Source of the DNA: Panacibacter ginsenosidivorans
GTDB taxonomy: Bacteria > Bacteroidota > Bacteroidia > Chitinophagales > Chitinophagaceae
Direction of reading: 5' to 3'
Assembly: GCF_007971225.1 (NCBI RefSeq)
Contig: NZ_CP042435.1
Coordinates: forward strand, 4,033,501 to 4,097,500
DNA length: 64,000 nucleotides
Positions 54,596-63,032 of the stretch are shown piece by piece (the first letter of the stretch is position 1; the number at the start of each line of letters is the position of its first letter). The translations under genes and the position numbers were made by a program. The notes under the pieces were generated by a model. The model was given only the letters and a program-made list of their open reading frames with translations, did no database searches and was not told the DNA's origin.

Positions 54596-55918
54596 TTACC
54601 TGGCAATATCGATCTTTACTTTCTTGTTTTTTATTTTTTCGTTTTTGATCAGTTGCAGTGTGTGCGCCATTTTTACTTTTCTTACAGCTACAAATGAGAA
54701 AAAATCTTTTACTTCAATCAAACCAATATCTTCTTTTTTCAGTTGCCCTTTATTAGTTAAAAAACCAACGATATCAATTTTATTTACTTTATCTTTTTTA
54801 CCAGCGGCAATAAATATAGTTGACCACTTTGGTTTTTCTGGCAACACTGCTTCTGCAGGCAACTTTATTTCTGTAACGTTTGTAGTAATGTAAGGTGGCA
54901 ATTTTTCTTCGGGCGATAAAATAAGTATTGCAGTGCCGCTTGCATCCATCCGTGCCGTTCTTCCATTGCGGTGCGTGAAAATATCTTCTGAAGCCGGCAT
55001 GTGATAGTGAATGATATAACGTATGTTGGGAATATCAAGTCCTCTTGAAGCAAGGTCTGTTGTAACCAATACATTCGAAGTTCCATTCCTGAATTTACAC
55101 AACGCACTGTCTCTTTCCTGTTGCTCCATCGCGCCATGATAAAATACATTTACAATACCTTTTTCTTTCAACATATTGCTGGTGCGTTCTACAGATTCCC
55201 GGTGATTGCAAAACACAACAGCAGAGCGGTTTCCAAGATAACAGATCAAATTAAACAGTGTGTCTATTTTATCTTTATCATCGCTTTTTACGGTTTGAAT
55301 AGCGAGCCCATTTGTTATTTCGCCGGATAAATAATTAAGCTTTGTAGGCTCCTGTAAGCCAATAAAATCAGGTATATACACTGCTTCCGTAGCAGATGTA
55401 AGTATTCTTTTTTTCAATGATGGCAATGAACCAATGATGAACGACATCTCTTCTTCAAATCCTGCTTCCAGAGATTTATCAAACTCGTCAAGCACCAATA
55501 TTTCGATGCTATCTGTAGTAATATTTTCGCGGCGGATATGATCTGCAATTCTGCCAGGTGTTCCTACGATTACTGCAGGCGGTTGCACTAAATTATTTTC
55601 TTCAGTTTCTCTTAAATGCCCGCCATAGCAGCAGGTTATTTTAAAACCCGTGCTCATTTTTTTAAATACCTGTTCTACCTGCAATGCCAGTTCTCTTGAT
55701 GGCACAATGATCATGGCCTGTGTTTTTTTATTATCGGCTTCTAACAACTGAAGTATAGGAAGTAAAAAAGCGAGTGTCTTGCCTGAGCCTGTATCAGCAA
55801 GCAATATCACGTTATCATGCTTCTCAGTTGCAGCCAAAGCAGCCAATTGCATTTTGTTAAGCGCATCAATATTTAGTCCGGCAAGTATCTTTTCTAAAGA
55901 ATATTTTTTCTGTTGCAT
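54596..55918 (-). CDS. dbpA: DEAD-box RNA helicase, DbpA type
   Basis: The 440 residues contain both helicase lobes. Motif I is ADTGSGKT, motif II is DEFD in place of the usual DEAD, motif III is TSAT and motif VI is HRNGRTARMD. The last 75 residues (KVNKIDIVGFLTNKGQ, then IGLIEVKDFFSFVAV) match the DbpA RNA-binding domain, which targets 23S rRNA during large-subunit assembly. The DEFD variant keeps the catalytic Asp-Glu. It is a single gene. Confidence 0.88.
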   Translation of the reverse strand: MQQKKYSLEKILAGLNIDALNKMQLAALAATEKHDNVILLADTGSGKTLAFLLPILQLLEADNKKTQAMIIVPSRELALQVEQVFKKMSTGFKITCCYGGHLRETEENNLVQPPAVIVGTPGRIADHIRRENITTDSIEILVLDEFDKSLEAGFEEEMSFIIGSLPSLKKRILTSATEAVYIPDFIGLQEPTKLNYLSGEITNGLAIQTVKSDDKDKIDTLFNLICYLGNRSAVVFCNHRESVERTSNMLKEKGIVNVFYHGAMEQQERDSALCKFRNGTSNVLVTTDLASRGLDIPNIRYIIHYHMPASEDIFTHRNGRTARMDASGTAILILSPEEKLPPYITTNVTEIKLPAEAVLPEKPKWSTIFIAAGKKDKVNKIDIVGFLTNKGQLKKEDIGLIEVKDFFSFVAVRKVKMAHTLQLIKNEKIKNKKVKIDIAR

Positions 55919-55987
55919 TGCCGCAAAAGTAGTGAAGTTTGTTTTGGTAGTCTTAACGGGCCCGGCAGTAAGCAGTGAATATAATTT

Positions 55988-56150
55988 TTTGGCTCCCGGC
56001 TATTGTAGTTGTATAAAGCATTCTTGCGTCGCACTCTTGTACGTAAGAATAACTATGAGCAAATAACCCTGAGCTCACCGCTTGCCGCTCAAAGTTTAAA
56101 AGTACAAGTGAGTGACACAACAGGCGATGACCAATGGGCAGGAAGCTAAG
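55988..56150. repeat. Inverted pair J of the dispersed repeat (v1 left, v2 right)
   Basis: The left arm GGCTCCCGGCTATTGTAG leads to the core TTGCGTCGCACTCTTGTAC (56024-56042). The right core GTACAAGTGAGTGACACAA starts at 56102 and continues CAGGCGATGACCA. The spacer holds GAGCTCACCGCTTGCCGCTC, similar in style to the spacers of pairs D and I. Confidence 0.92.
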
Positions 56151-56154
56151 ACAA

Positions 56155-56700
56155 TTATATATTCAGCAGCATATCAATATTATCTTTTTCATCAAACCAG
56201 AAATTACCTTTGGGTTCAAAACCATGTTTTTCATAAAAATGAACTGCCCTTGCATTGGAGGCCTGCACACCGCCCCAAAGAATAATTGTTTTACAACTTT
56301 GCTGCTTTAACTGCTGTAAGATCTCAGTAAACATTTTTGTACCCAACCCTGTATTTTGAAAATCATCTGCAACAGAAGGCGCATAGGTTATTGTTGTTGC
56401 TGCATCAAAGAACAAATTATGCTGTGCATATCTTTCAGCATCCGCATCGAGCATACCTCTCTTTGTAAGCATATAAGCAACTATACGATTATTGGCAACA
56501 GCTATAAATCGCTGCCCATCGTCATGATCCAGGTTATTACAAATATTAGTCACTGTTTCCCTGTCAAATGCGTGCGGACCAAACCTGGAGCGGCTTTCAG
56601 CAGAAAGGCTTTCAAGATATTGAAAGAGTGGTTCTGCATCATCTTTATTCAGCAGTCTTATGTTTACGATTGAATTGTTTTTTAAAACTATCTCTCTCAT
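56155..56700 (-). CDS. GNAT-family N-acetyltransferase
   Basis: The ATG at 56700 gives 181 residues; a GTG at 56709 is also possible. The acetyl-CoA site is seen in VADDFQNTGLGTKMFTEIL (the Q/R-x-x-G-x-G/A pattern), followed by WGGVQASNARAVHFYEKHGFE, the usual GNAT C-terminal block. The substrate cannot be predicted. It lies directly downstream of the FMN reductase gene and is probably cotranscribed with it. Confidence 0.85.
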   Translation of the reverse strand: MREIVLKNNSIVNIRLLNKDDAEPLFQYLESLSAESRSRFGPHAFDRETVTNICNNLDHDDGQRFIAVANNRIVAYMLTKRGMLDADAERYAQHNLFFDAATTITYAPSVADDFQNTGLGTKMFTEILQQLKQQSCKTIILWGGVQASNARAVHFYEKHGFEPKGNFWFDEKDNIDMLLNI

Positions 56701-56717
56701 AGCAGGCACCAGTTATT

Positions 56718-57248
56718 TCACTTTTCAATAGACGATACAAAAGCATTAACTACACGCTGCATATCAGCAAGCAAAGCAGGATCATTGATCTCCCCTTTTT
56801 TATTCAGTTTTGCGCGGATGAATGGGATCAGCAATTTTGCATCTTCGGCCACATTAGCAGTAATAGCAGAAAGTGTTAACAAGAGCGATGCATGTGCATT
56901 CTTACCTACAGATGCAGCTGTAATTACAGCAACGGGCTTGTGTACAAATTCACCGGAACCAACTGTCCAATCCAACGCATTCTTTAGAGAACCCGGCACA
57001 CCAAAAGCATATTCAGGTGTACAGATCAATACACCATCGGCTTCCGCAACCAATTGCCTGAAATGAATTACTTCAGCAGGAACTTCAAGACTATCATCGA
57101 AATGCGGCAATCGCCCTAGCTCCTCATACAATTGAAGAACTGTATTAGCGGGTAGGAGCGAAGCTGTTTGTTTAAGAACAGATGTTGCAGAAGAATTTGT
57201 ACGAAGACTTCCGGATATACCCAGTATTTTGATTTTGTTATTTAACAT
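56718..57248 (-). CDS. NADPH-dependent FMN reductase
   Basis: From ATG 57248 the protein has 176 residues. The flavodoxin-like start KILGISGSLRTNSSATSVL and the block LICTPEYAFGVPGSLKNALDWTVGSGEF are those of the YieF/ArsH-type FMN reductases, which reduce quinones, chromate or flavins with NADPH. A further in-frame TTG at 57257 is unlikely to be used. Confidence 0.88.
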   Translation of the reverse strand: MLNNKIKILGISGSLRTNSSATSVLKQTASLLPANTVLQLYEELGRLPHFDDSLEVPAEVIHFRQLVAEADGVLICTPEYAFGVPGSLKNALDWTVGSGEFVHKPVAVITAASVGKNAHASLLLTLSAITANVAEDAKLLIPFIRAKLNKKGEINDPALLADMQRVVNAFVSSIEK

Positions 57249-57309
57249 AGTCAGCAAAATGATTTAGCGTGCAGTTTACAAAACATTTCAACATAATGTG
57301 TATGCAAAA

Positions 57310-58164
57310 TTATTTTAAACAATTTGCTGAGCAGGCAACATAAGCGGAATTATAATGTTCCTGTATATAAGAATAATGTTGCAAACCATTTTGCTGAACA
57401 TACAAAACGATCCAATCACCATATTCAACTGCATTTGCGTGTATGGTTACAGGCGCAGCAACATAATCCTGCACCATGTCATTCATTTTTTCTCCATCGG
57501 CCCCAACGATCAAATAATAGTTTTGTCGCCCTTCTTCATTCGTTACTTTCAATACCGGTGGAATACCGCCAAGAATACAACGTATCGCACAATCCTTATG
57601 CGGCTTGCCTTCGCCGGGTTTCATAACACCAAAAAAACATTTAGGATCAACGATCTCTCCTTTAATATCCGTTGTTCCAAGCTGTTTGATTTTTTGCAGA
57701 TCAGCAATATTTATGGCAGCATCTGCAACACTTATAAGTGGCTCATCATTGGCATCAATCTGCATCAATAATTTCCCATCATTATACAATAACGTTCCTT
57801 TCAACGTAACTTCTTTTGCTTCGAGTGAAATATTTTTTTCTTTTTCAATGTCAGCAATTACACCGTCTGCACCATGCTTGCCAAAGCCTATCAGCGGAAC
57901 AGTTATATAATTTTCATTTCCCCAAATGTCTTTTCCATCAATCACTTTAATAACAGGTACGGGCTTGCTGAAATAAATTCCTTTTACTTCTGTAAGCTTT
58001 CCAAATTCAAAATTGCCGCTGTCAAATTTTTTTTGCGATAAAGCGAGTAAAACCCCTAACATAATAATTATTGTCAGAAGCACGAATAAATATTTCTTTA
58101 TCCATGCAGAAAAACTTTTTGGCGCTTCCTGCATCCAACCTATATAAAATTCATCGTTTTGCAT
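57310..58164 (-). CDS. Membrane-anchored protein with a conserved Cys/His motif, partner of the Rieske oxidoreductase
   Basis: From ATG 58164 the 284 residues have one N-terminal membrane helix (YLFVLLTIIIMLGVLLALS) and a beta-rich soluble part. A conspicuous block DPKCFFGVMKPGEGKPHKDC, followed by AIRCILGG, carries three cysteines and a histidine and could bind metal or haem. The C-terminus has two more cysteines (ACSANCLK). I do not know a named function. It is the third gene of a unit with a ferric-reductase-like protein and a small anchored protein, so it probably takes part in electron transfer at the membrane. Confidence 0.6.
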   Translation of the reverse strand: MQNDEFYIGWMQEAPKSFSAWIKKYLFVLLTIIIMLGVLLALSQKKFDSGNFEFGKLTEVKGIYFSKPVPVIKVIDGKDIWGNENYITVPLIGFGKHGADGVIADIEKEKNISLEAKEVTLKGTLLYNDGKLLMQIDANDEPLISVADAAINIADLQKIKQLGTTDIKGEIVDPKCFFGVMKPGEGKPHKDCAIRCILGGIPPVLKVTNEEGRQNYYLIVGADGEKMNDMVQDYVAAPVTIHANAVEYGDWIVLYVQQNGLQHYSYIQEHYNSAYVACSANCLK

Positions 58165-58180
58165 TGTGATCAATTATTTT

Positions 58181-58238
58181 TTTGAGCCCAACTCTTGAAT
58201 ATCTATTAAACTTGTGTTGCGTCGCACTCTTGTACAGT
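58181..58238 (+). repeat. Single v1 arm of the dispersed intergenic repeat
   Basis: Runs from TTTGAGCCCAACTC to the core TTGCGTCGCACTCTTGTAC (58217-58235). It lies between two genes of the Rieske unit. Confidence 0.9.
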
Positions 58239-58245
58239 ATAACTT

Positions 58246-59280
58246 TTATCTAATATTCGCTCCGGGTCTTTCCGTTCCTTCTGCATATGGCATAGGATTT
58301 AGCCAAACTTTGTTGTCTTTCACTTTTACATCATAGGTATTCACCATTTCTTTAAATGGCGGCGGTGATTGCCCGTTCTGTGGTAAATATTGATAACCGT
58401 GCCAGGGACAAGTTATGCAGCCATCAATAATCTTGCCTTCTCCCAAAGGCCCGCCCTGGTGTTTGCACACATTATGTATCGCGTATAATTTGTCTTCATG
58501 TTTGTATACAGCGATTCTTTCTTTATCAATACAAAATATCTTTGCACGGCTTTCTTCAATTTCGGTTACCCCACAAACAAATACAAATCCTTCCTCTTTT
58601 AAATTGTAGTTTATCTTATCTTTTCTAGCTTCCTTTAGGCCTGCAACGAGATGCAGCGATATCAAGGTTATTGCGCCAATGATCATGATGATAATAAATA
58701 CCGGATTTGTTTCATACTGAATAACACCAAGCATCACATGCATTACTACAAGAAAATAGGCCAGGTAAACAAACATGTGCAGCGTTTTCCAAATCTTTGG
58801 TGAAAGGTTATGCAACCAGAAATCATGACTGGTTATGGCCATTAAAAAGAAAATGATCAAAGCAAAAAACCCAAGAGCCTGGAAAGGAAAATCTGCTATG
58901 GAATCATAATGTGTATTGGAAGTAAATAATGATACAAACGGATTTACATTACCCAATGAATGAAATTGCAGAATACCAAATGCACCATGCACCAATATAA
59001 TACAAAACATAGTAACACCAAGATGACGACGATTATATAATAAAGGGAAGAATTTTTTATTTAATCTTGTCAATGGCCCGATGCTTAATATAACATGTAA
59101 TATCAAAACCGCAAGCGTAGAGGTAGAACGAATTAATACAGTTTCGAAAGTATAATCAGGATTAAAGATTGCAGTAAGTACAATAAATGTTGCCAGGTAC
59201 ACAACACAAAAACTGAAAATGATCCAGTCATAAATTTTTTTCTGCCTGTTCCAACCTACTGCTGAATATGATGCACCCAT
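58246..59280 (-). CDS. Ferric-reductase-like membrane protein fused to a Rieske domain
   Basis: The 344 residues contain about six membrane helices with paired histidines typical of the ferric reductase/MsrQ fold (RRHLGVTMFCIILVHG; TSHDFWLH; LHMFVYLAYFLVVMHVMLG), which hold haem. The C-terminal 110 residues form a Rieske 2Fe-2S domain: CKHQGGPLGEG and CPWHGYQY. The fusion suggests electron flow between quinol or haem and a soluble partner across the membrane. It lies 3 bp from the preceding gene of the unit. Confidence 0.85.
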   Translation of the reverse strand: MGASYSAVGWNRQKKIYDWIIFSFCVVYLATFIVLTAIFNPDYTFETVLIRSTSTLAVLILHVILSIGPLTRLNKKFFPLLYNRRHLGVTMFCIILVHGAFGILQFHSLGNVNPFVSLFTSNTHYDSIADFPFQALGFFALIIFFLMAITSHDFWLHNLSPKIWKTLHMFVYLAYFLVVMHVMLGVIQYETNPVFIIIMIIGAITLISLHLVAGLKEARKDKINYNLKEEGFVFVCGVTEIEESRAKIFCIDKERIAVYKHEDKLYAIHNVCKHQGGPLGEGKIIDGCITCPWHGYQYLPQNGQSPPPFKEMVNTYDVKVKDNKVWLNPMPYAEGTERPGANIR

Positions 59281-59283
59281 TTT

Positions 59284-59733
59284 TTAAAAATTTATTGTAT
59301 CAATTACCTGTTTGTGAATAAAATCATATAGTAAAAGTTGATAAGTTGAAGCGTTGACAGGTTTGAGAGTAGAATCAAGTTTGAAATAATAATTTCCTCT
59401 TGCTTCTATTCTTCCAACTAATATGCCGTTGTGTATATCTTTTACACCTGTTTGAATTTTGTAGATTGTTGCTGTTGGATGAGTCAAAGTTTTTTTATTG
59501 ATCCACTCTAATTGTAATTGCGAAGTATCGCTATAACTTCTGATGCGCACAGTATAATCATCTTTCTCTGCCGCTAGCAGTACTACTGGCAAAGCCTTAG
59601 CTGATGCAGGTTGCAGCAATTTATCTTTTGCCGCTGTTGGAATAGAAAGCCAGGCAGAAATAATGCCAATAGGTATTAAGACTGCTAACGCAGTCCATAT
59701 TTGTAAATGCCGTTTACGAAGTGGTTTGATCAT
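59284..59733 (-). CDS. Small membrane-anchored protein, first gene of the Rieske unit
   Basis: The 149 residues have one helix (WTALAVLIPIGIISAWLSI, residues about 13-31) and a periplasmic beta-rich domain. No family is recognised. The stop is 3 bp before the start of the Rieske gene, so the two are certainly coexpressed; this protein may be an assembly factor or subunit. Confidence 0.6.
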   Translation of the reverse strand: MIKPLRKRHLQIWTALAVLIPIGIISAWLSIPTAAKDKLLQPASAKALPVVLLAAEKDDYTVRIRSYSDTSQLQLEWINKKTLTHPTATIYKIQTGVKDIHNGILVGRIEARGNYYFKLDSTLKPVNASTYQLLLYDFIHKQVIDTINF

Positions 59734-59759
59734 GATGCTTTCTCAATAGAATTGTTACA

Positions 59760-59815
59760 GTACAAGTGTGCGACGCAACGGATGTTTAATAGTTATTCTT
59801 CGGCCAGGCTCACAA
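59760..59815 (-). repeat. Single v1 arm of the dispersed intergenic repeat
   Basis: It is a well-preserved copy reading GTACAAGTGTGCGACGCAAC, then GGATGTTTAATAGTTATTC and ending GCCAGGCTCACAAG. It lies upstream of the Rieske unit. Confidence 0.92.
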
Positions 59816-59844
59816 GTTTTAATACTTTATAAACTATATATACC

Positions 59845-60054
59845 TTATTTACTTCTAATCCATTTTCTCAACAACACCGGCCAGAACACAATGCAGCCCG
59901 GAATAATAATAATTTTAAAAGCCCAACTGCTGCCATGTACACCTTCATCAATTTTTGATAAACCTTTTGCCTGGAAAATAATGGTAAATAATATGCCTGC
60001 CGCAAGATAAATTGCCGTTGCGATAAATATGATCGATATGAATGTGATAAGCAT
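59845..60054 (-). CDS. Small two-helix membrane protein
   Basis: From ATG 60054 the product has 69 residues with two membrane helices (ITFISIIFIATAIYLAAGILF and FKIIIIPGCIVFWPVLL). A longer frame overlapping the subtilase gene is possible but would start inside that gene. It follows the subtilase stop by 4 bp, which suggests cotranscription. Its function is unknown. Confidence 0.6.
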   Translation of the reverse strand: MLITFISIIFIATAIYLAAGILFTIIFQAKGLSKIDEGVHGSSWAFKIIIIPGCIVFWPVLLRKWIRSK

Positions 60055-60058
60055 GTAT

Positions 60059-61621
60059 TTAGTTTTGAATAAACAACAGACTGTTGAAACCATTAAAGCC
60101 ATCGGGTTCGCGATAAGGATTCTCTACATCTTCCATCCAAAGTTCTTCATTTATTAAAAATTTATAGGCATATCTTCCTTCTGCTAATAAAGGTATTTCA
60201 ATTTTCCATATGCCATTCTGTGAAGGTTCAAGCAACAATACATCCGGAGCCCAATTATTAAAAGAACCTGCCAGCGATATCTGTTCTGCGCAATCATGCT
60301 GTATATAAAATTCAATGCTGTTCTTTTTGCGATCGATGAGTGGTGAAGTTTGTGGTCTCATGACCTGCGCCTTTTTTACAACTTTTAAAATTGCTTTGCG
60401 TGGCTGTATTATACCATAGCCCTGTCTTTCAGGTAATATGCTCTCATATCTTTTTGCAGTACTAAATAGTATTTGTCTTATAGATTTTGGCGTGAGCGAC
60501 GGGTTTGCTTCCAGTAGTTGTGCTGCTACTGCAGTTACTATCGGTGTTGCAAATGAAGTTCCGTCAACATGCATATAATTGGCTGAAATATATTTTGCCT
60601 GTTGTATACGGGCAATTACTTCAATGTCTTTGTATTCACTAATGCTGCAGTATAGTGATGTTGCTTCTGTATGTTCTTTTGTGCCAGGCAGTATAGGCGC
60701 TGCTATCCAGATAGCATGGGCCACGAGTTCAGGTTTCATGAATGCATCAGCCGTAGCACCATAATTTGAATGATAAGCTTTGATATTATTATTAAGTTCA
60801 TTGCCATCATCAATGCCGCCAATGGCTATTACATGTAAAGAATTTGCAGGCGGATGAATCTTTCCGTTTTCATCATTACCAACAGCCGCAATTATAGTTA
60901 TCCCTTTTTCTATCAATGCTTCAGCAAGCAGATCAACTTTACTTTCTTTATAAGAACCTGTTTCATCATCGCCCAAAGAAATATTTACGATACGTATATT
61001 ATATGCTTTGTGATGATCATGTACCCATTGCAATGCTTTTACTAAATTTTCTGTAGTTATTTTGCCGTTTACATCCTGTACTTTCAACAGCACCAATTCT
61101 GCATCACATGCAATGCCTTTATATAATCCATTGCTTAAGTAACCATTACCAGCACATACAACAGTGGTCATTGTTCCATGCCATGCAGATGATGCATCAA
61201 TAGTTGTAGAGTCAATAAGTTCTCCTGTAGTAATATCAAGCATCAGTTTTATCCTGTTTCTTGTTGCAACTAAATCAGGATGCGCACAAAAACCACTATC
61301 AATAAAGCAGATCGTTACCCCTTTTCCTGTATAACGTGGATGTGCGTGCACACGCAATGGTGTAGGCAAGATCACAAAATCATCGGCGCTTTTTATAGGA
61401 AAATGCGGGCCAATTTCCGGCAATATGCGTTGCTCCATTACAATTGCTGTGTGATAATAATCAACACATCTTCCACATAAACCATCATTTAATGTCCATG
61501 ATGGATTTTGCATTTTTATTTTTTCAAGCACGCTGCGTTCACTGTCAATATGAAAACGGTACAGCAATTTATCTACTGCATCACTGCACAAAGGGCAAAT
61601 AACCTTTTCACCGTTGTCCAT
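60059..61621 (-). CDS. Subtilisin-like protease with N-terminal zinc ribbon and C-terminal CBM48 domain
   Basis: The 520 residues have no signal peptide. The N-terminus has two CxxC pairs (C9/C12 and C49/C52), a likely zinc ribbon. The S8 catalytic triad is present: Asp in ICFIDSGF (about 108), His in AWHGTMT (about 150) and Ser in GTSFATP (about 354). Residues from about 430 to the end (QISLAGSFNNWAPDVLLLEP, WKIEIPLLAEGRYAYKFLI) match the glycogen-binding CBM48/AMPK-beta domain. This arrangement suggests an intracellular protease targeted to glycogen or a similar glucan. I do not know a characterised protein with this exact plan. Confidence 0.85.
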   Translation of the reverse strand: MDNGEKVICPLCSDAVDKLLYRFHIDSERSVLEKIKMQNPSWTLNDGLCGRCVDYYHTAIVMEQRILPEIGPHFPIKSADDFVILPTPLRVHAHPRYTGKGVTICFIDSGFCAHPDLVATRNRIKLMLDITTGELIDSTTIDASSAWHGTMTTVVCAGNGYLSNGLYKGIACDAELVLLKVQDVNGKITTENLVKALQWVHDHHKAYNIRIVNISLGDDETGSYKESKVDLLAEALIEKGITIIAAVGNDENGKIHPPANSLHVIAIGGIDDGNELNNNIKAYHSNYGATADAFMKPELVAHAIWIAAPILPGTKEHTEATSLYCSISEYKDIEVIARIQQAKYISANYMHVDGTSFATPIVTAVAAQLLEANPSLTPKSIRQILFSTAKRYESILPERQGYGIIQPRKAILKVVKKAQVMRPQTSPLIDRKKNSIEFYIQHDCAEQISLAGSFNNWAPDVLLLEPSQNGIWKIEIPLLAEGRYAYKFLINEELWMEDVENPYREPDGFNGFNSLLFIQN

Positions 61622-61700
61622 GCTCTAAACTATTTGTGCAAAGAGAAAACATTGCATAAAATATTATTGTCGCTTGCCTGACTTTGATAGAGAATGTTTA

Positions 61701-61757
61701 TGTACCGGGCTGTAGTTTTTCATGGCTTCGTCTGTTGCGTCGCACACTTGTACGTGA
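61701..61757 (+). repeat. Single v1 arm of the dispersed intergenic repeat
   Basis: Runs from TGTACCGGGCTGTAG through CATGGCTTCGTCTG to the core TTGCGTCGCACACTTGTAC (61735-61753). It lies between the divergent subtilase and Nif3-like genes. Confidence 0.92.
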
Positions 61758-61793
61758 AGTTTTTTATGGCAACACATTTCTTAACTTGCAATC

Positions 61794-62891
61794 ATGAAGA
61801 TTGCAGAAGTAATTCAGTTACTCGAACAAACAGCGCCACCATCTTACCAGGAATCTTACGATAATGCAGGCCTGCTCACCGGTAACGCCGGATGGGATTG
61901 CACCGGCATTATATGTTCCCTTGATGCAACAGAAGATGTAATACTCGAAGCAAAAAGTAAAGGCTGCAATCTCGTTGTGTCACACCATCCTATCATCTTT
62001 GGCGGGCTAAAAAAAATTACAGGAAAGAATTATGTGGAGAAAACTGTAATTACTGCCATCAAAAATGATATTGCTATTTATGCTATTCATACCAATCTCG
62101 ATAATGTCATAAATGGTGTAAATGATAAAATGGCTGATAAACTGGGTTTAATCAATAAGGAAATTCTTGCGCCTAAATCAAACCAGTTAATGAAGCTGTT
62201 CACTTTTGTGCCAACAGAACATGCAGCAAAAGTAAGGACAGCAATTTTTGAATCAGGTGGCGGAAATATTGGTAATTACAGCGAATGCAGTTTTAATGCA
62301 GAAGGTACGGGCACATTTAAAGCTGGTGATGGTACGGACCCTTTTGTAGGCAAAGTGGGCATACAACATCATGAAAGAGAAGTTAAAATAGAGACAATTT
62401 TCCCGGCTTATTTACAGCATAAGATAGTGTCTGCCATGATAAAAGCACATCCTTACGAAGAAGTGGCTTACGATGTGGTGGCACTGGCAAATGAATTTCA
62501 GCAGGTGGGCAGCGGACTTGTTGGAGAACTTCCCGAGTGGGTAGAAGAGAGCACTTTCCTTGCGCAAATCAAGACTGCATTTGGACTTTCGGTAATAAGA
62601 CATACGCCGTTATTGGCCAAAAAAATAAAAAAGGTGGCCCTTTGCGGCGGGGCGGGTAGCTTTCTTACAGCTAGGGCAATTGCTTCAGGAGCAGATATTT
62701 ACATTACAGCAGATGTAAAATATCACGAGTTTTTTGATGCCGACGGCAGGCTGGTAATTGCCGATATTGGTCACTGGGAAAGTGAGCAGTTTACCATTGA
62801 CTTGTTGTTTGATATTTTAAAAGCTAAATTCCCTACCTTTGCCGTCCTTAAAACGGAAGTGAAGACAAACCCGGTTAATTATTATAAGTGA
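61794..62891 (+). CDS. Nif3-like dinuclear metal-centre protein
   Basis: The 365 residues match the Nif3/YbgI family (GTP cyclohydrolase I type 2-like). The metal-site blocks are DNAGLLTGN, VVSHHPIIFGGLKKITG, AIYAIHTNLDNVINGVNDKMA and the C-terminal DIGHWESEQF. The insert between the two halves, about residues 125-240, is the PII/CutA-like domain seen in longer family members (IGNYSECSFNAEGTGTFKAG). The family forms hexameric rings with a di-metal site; its substrate remains unclear. The gene precedes the C4 zinc-ribbon gene, a pairing that is common in Bacteroidota. Confidence 0.93.
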   Translation: MKIAEVIQLLEQTAPPSYQESYDNAGLLTGNAGWDCTGIICSLDATEDVILEAKSKGCNLVVSHHPIIFGGLKKITGKNYVEKTVITAIKNDIAIYAIHTNLDNVINGVNDKMADKLGLINKEILAPKSNQLMKLFTFVPTEHAAKVRTAIFESGGGNIGNYSECSFNAEGTGTFKAGDGTDPFVGKVGIQHHEREVKIETIFPAYLQHKIVSAMIKAHPYEEVAYDVVALANEFQQVGSGLVGELPEWVEESTFLAQIKTAFGLSVIRHTPLLAKKIKKVALCGGAGSFLTARAIASGADIYITADVKYHEFFDADGRLVIADIGHWESEQFTIDLLFDILKAKFPTFAVLKTEVKTNPVNYYK

Positions 62892-62960
62892 GCAGTGAAA
62901 GGTGAAATGTGAAAGTGAATTCAGGTTGTAGAGGATGACCATTGAACAGAACGATAAAGT

Positions 62961-63008
62961 GATTGCGACGCAACAGGCGATGACACGAAGCACAAAAGCC
63001 GGTATCGA
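62961..63008 (-). repeat. Single v1 arm of the dispersed intergenic repeat (short subtype)
   Basis: Reads GATTGCGACGCAACAGGCGA and ends AAAAGCCGGTATC, lacking the GTACAAGTG end. It shares this form with the copy at 1841-1890. Confidence 0.8.
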
Positions 63009-63032
63009 ATATCTAAAATCGTACATAAAAAT

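Noticed and set aside
54596-55918. DEFD motif as a sign of an inactive helicase
   Set aside because: The Asp-Glu pair needed for ATP hydrolysis is kept and the other motifs are intact; DEAD-box variants of this kind are tolerated.
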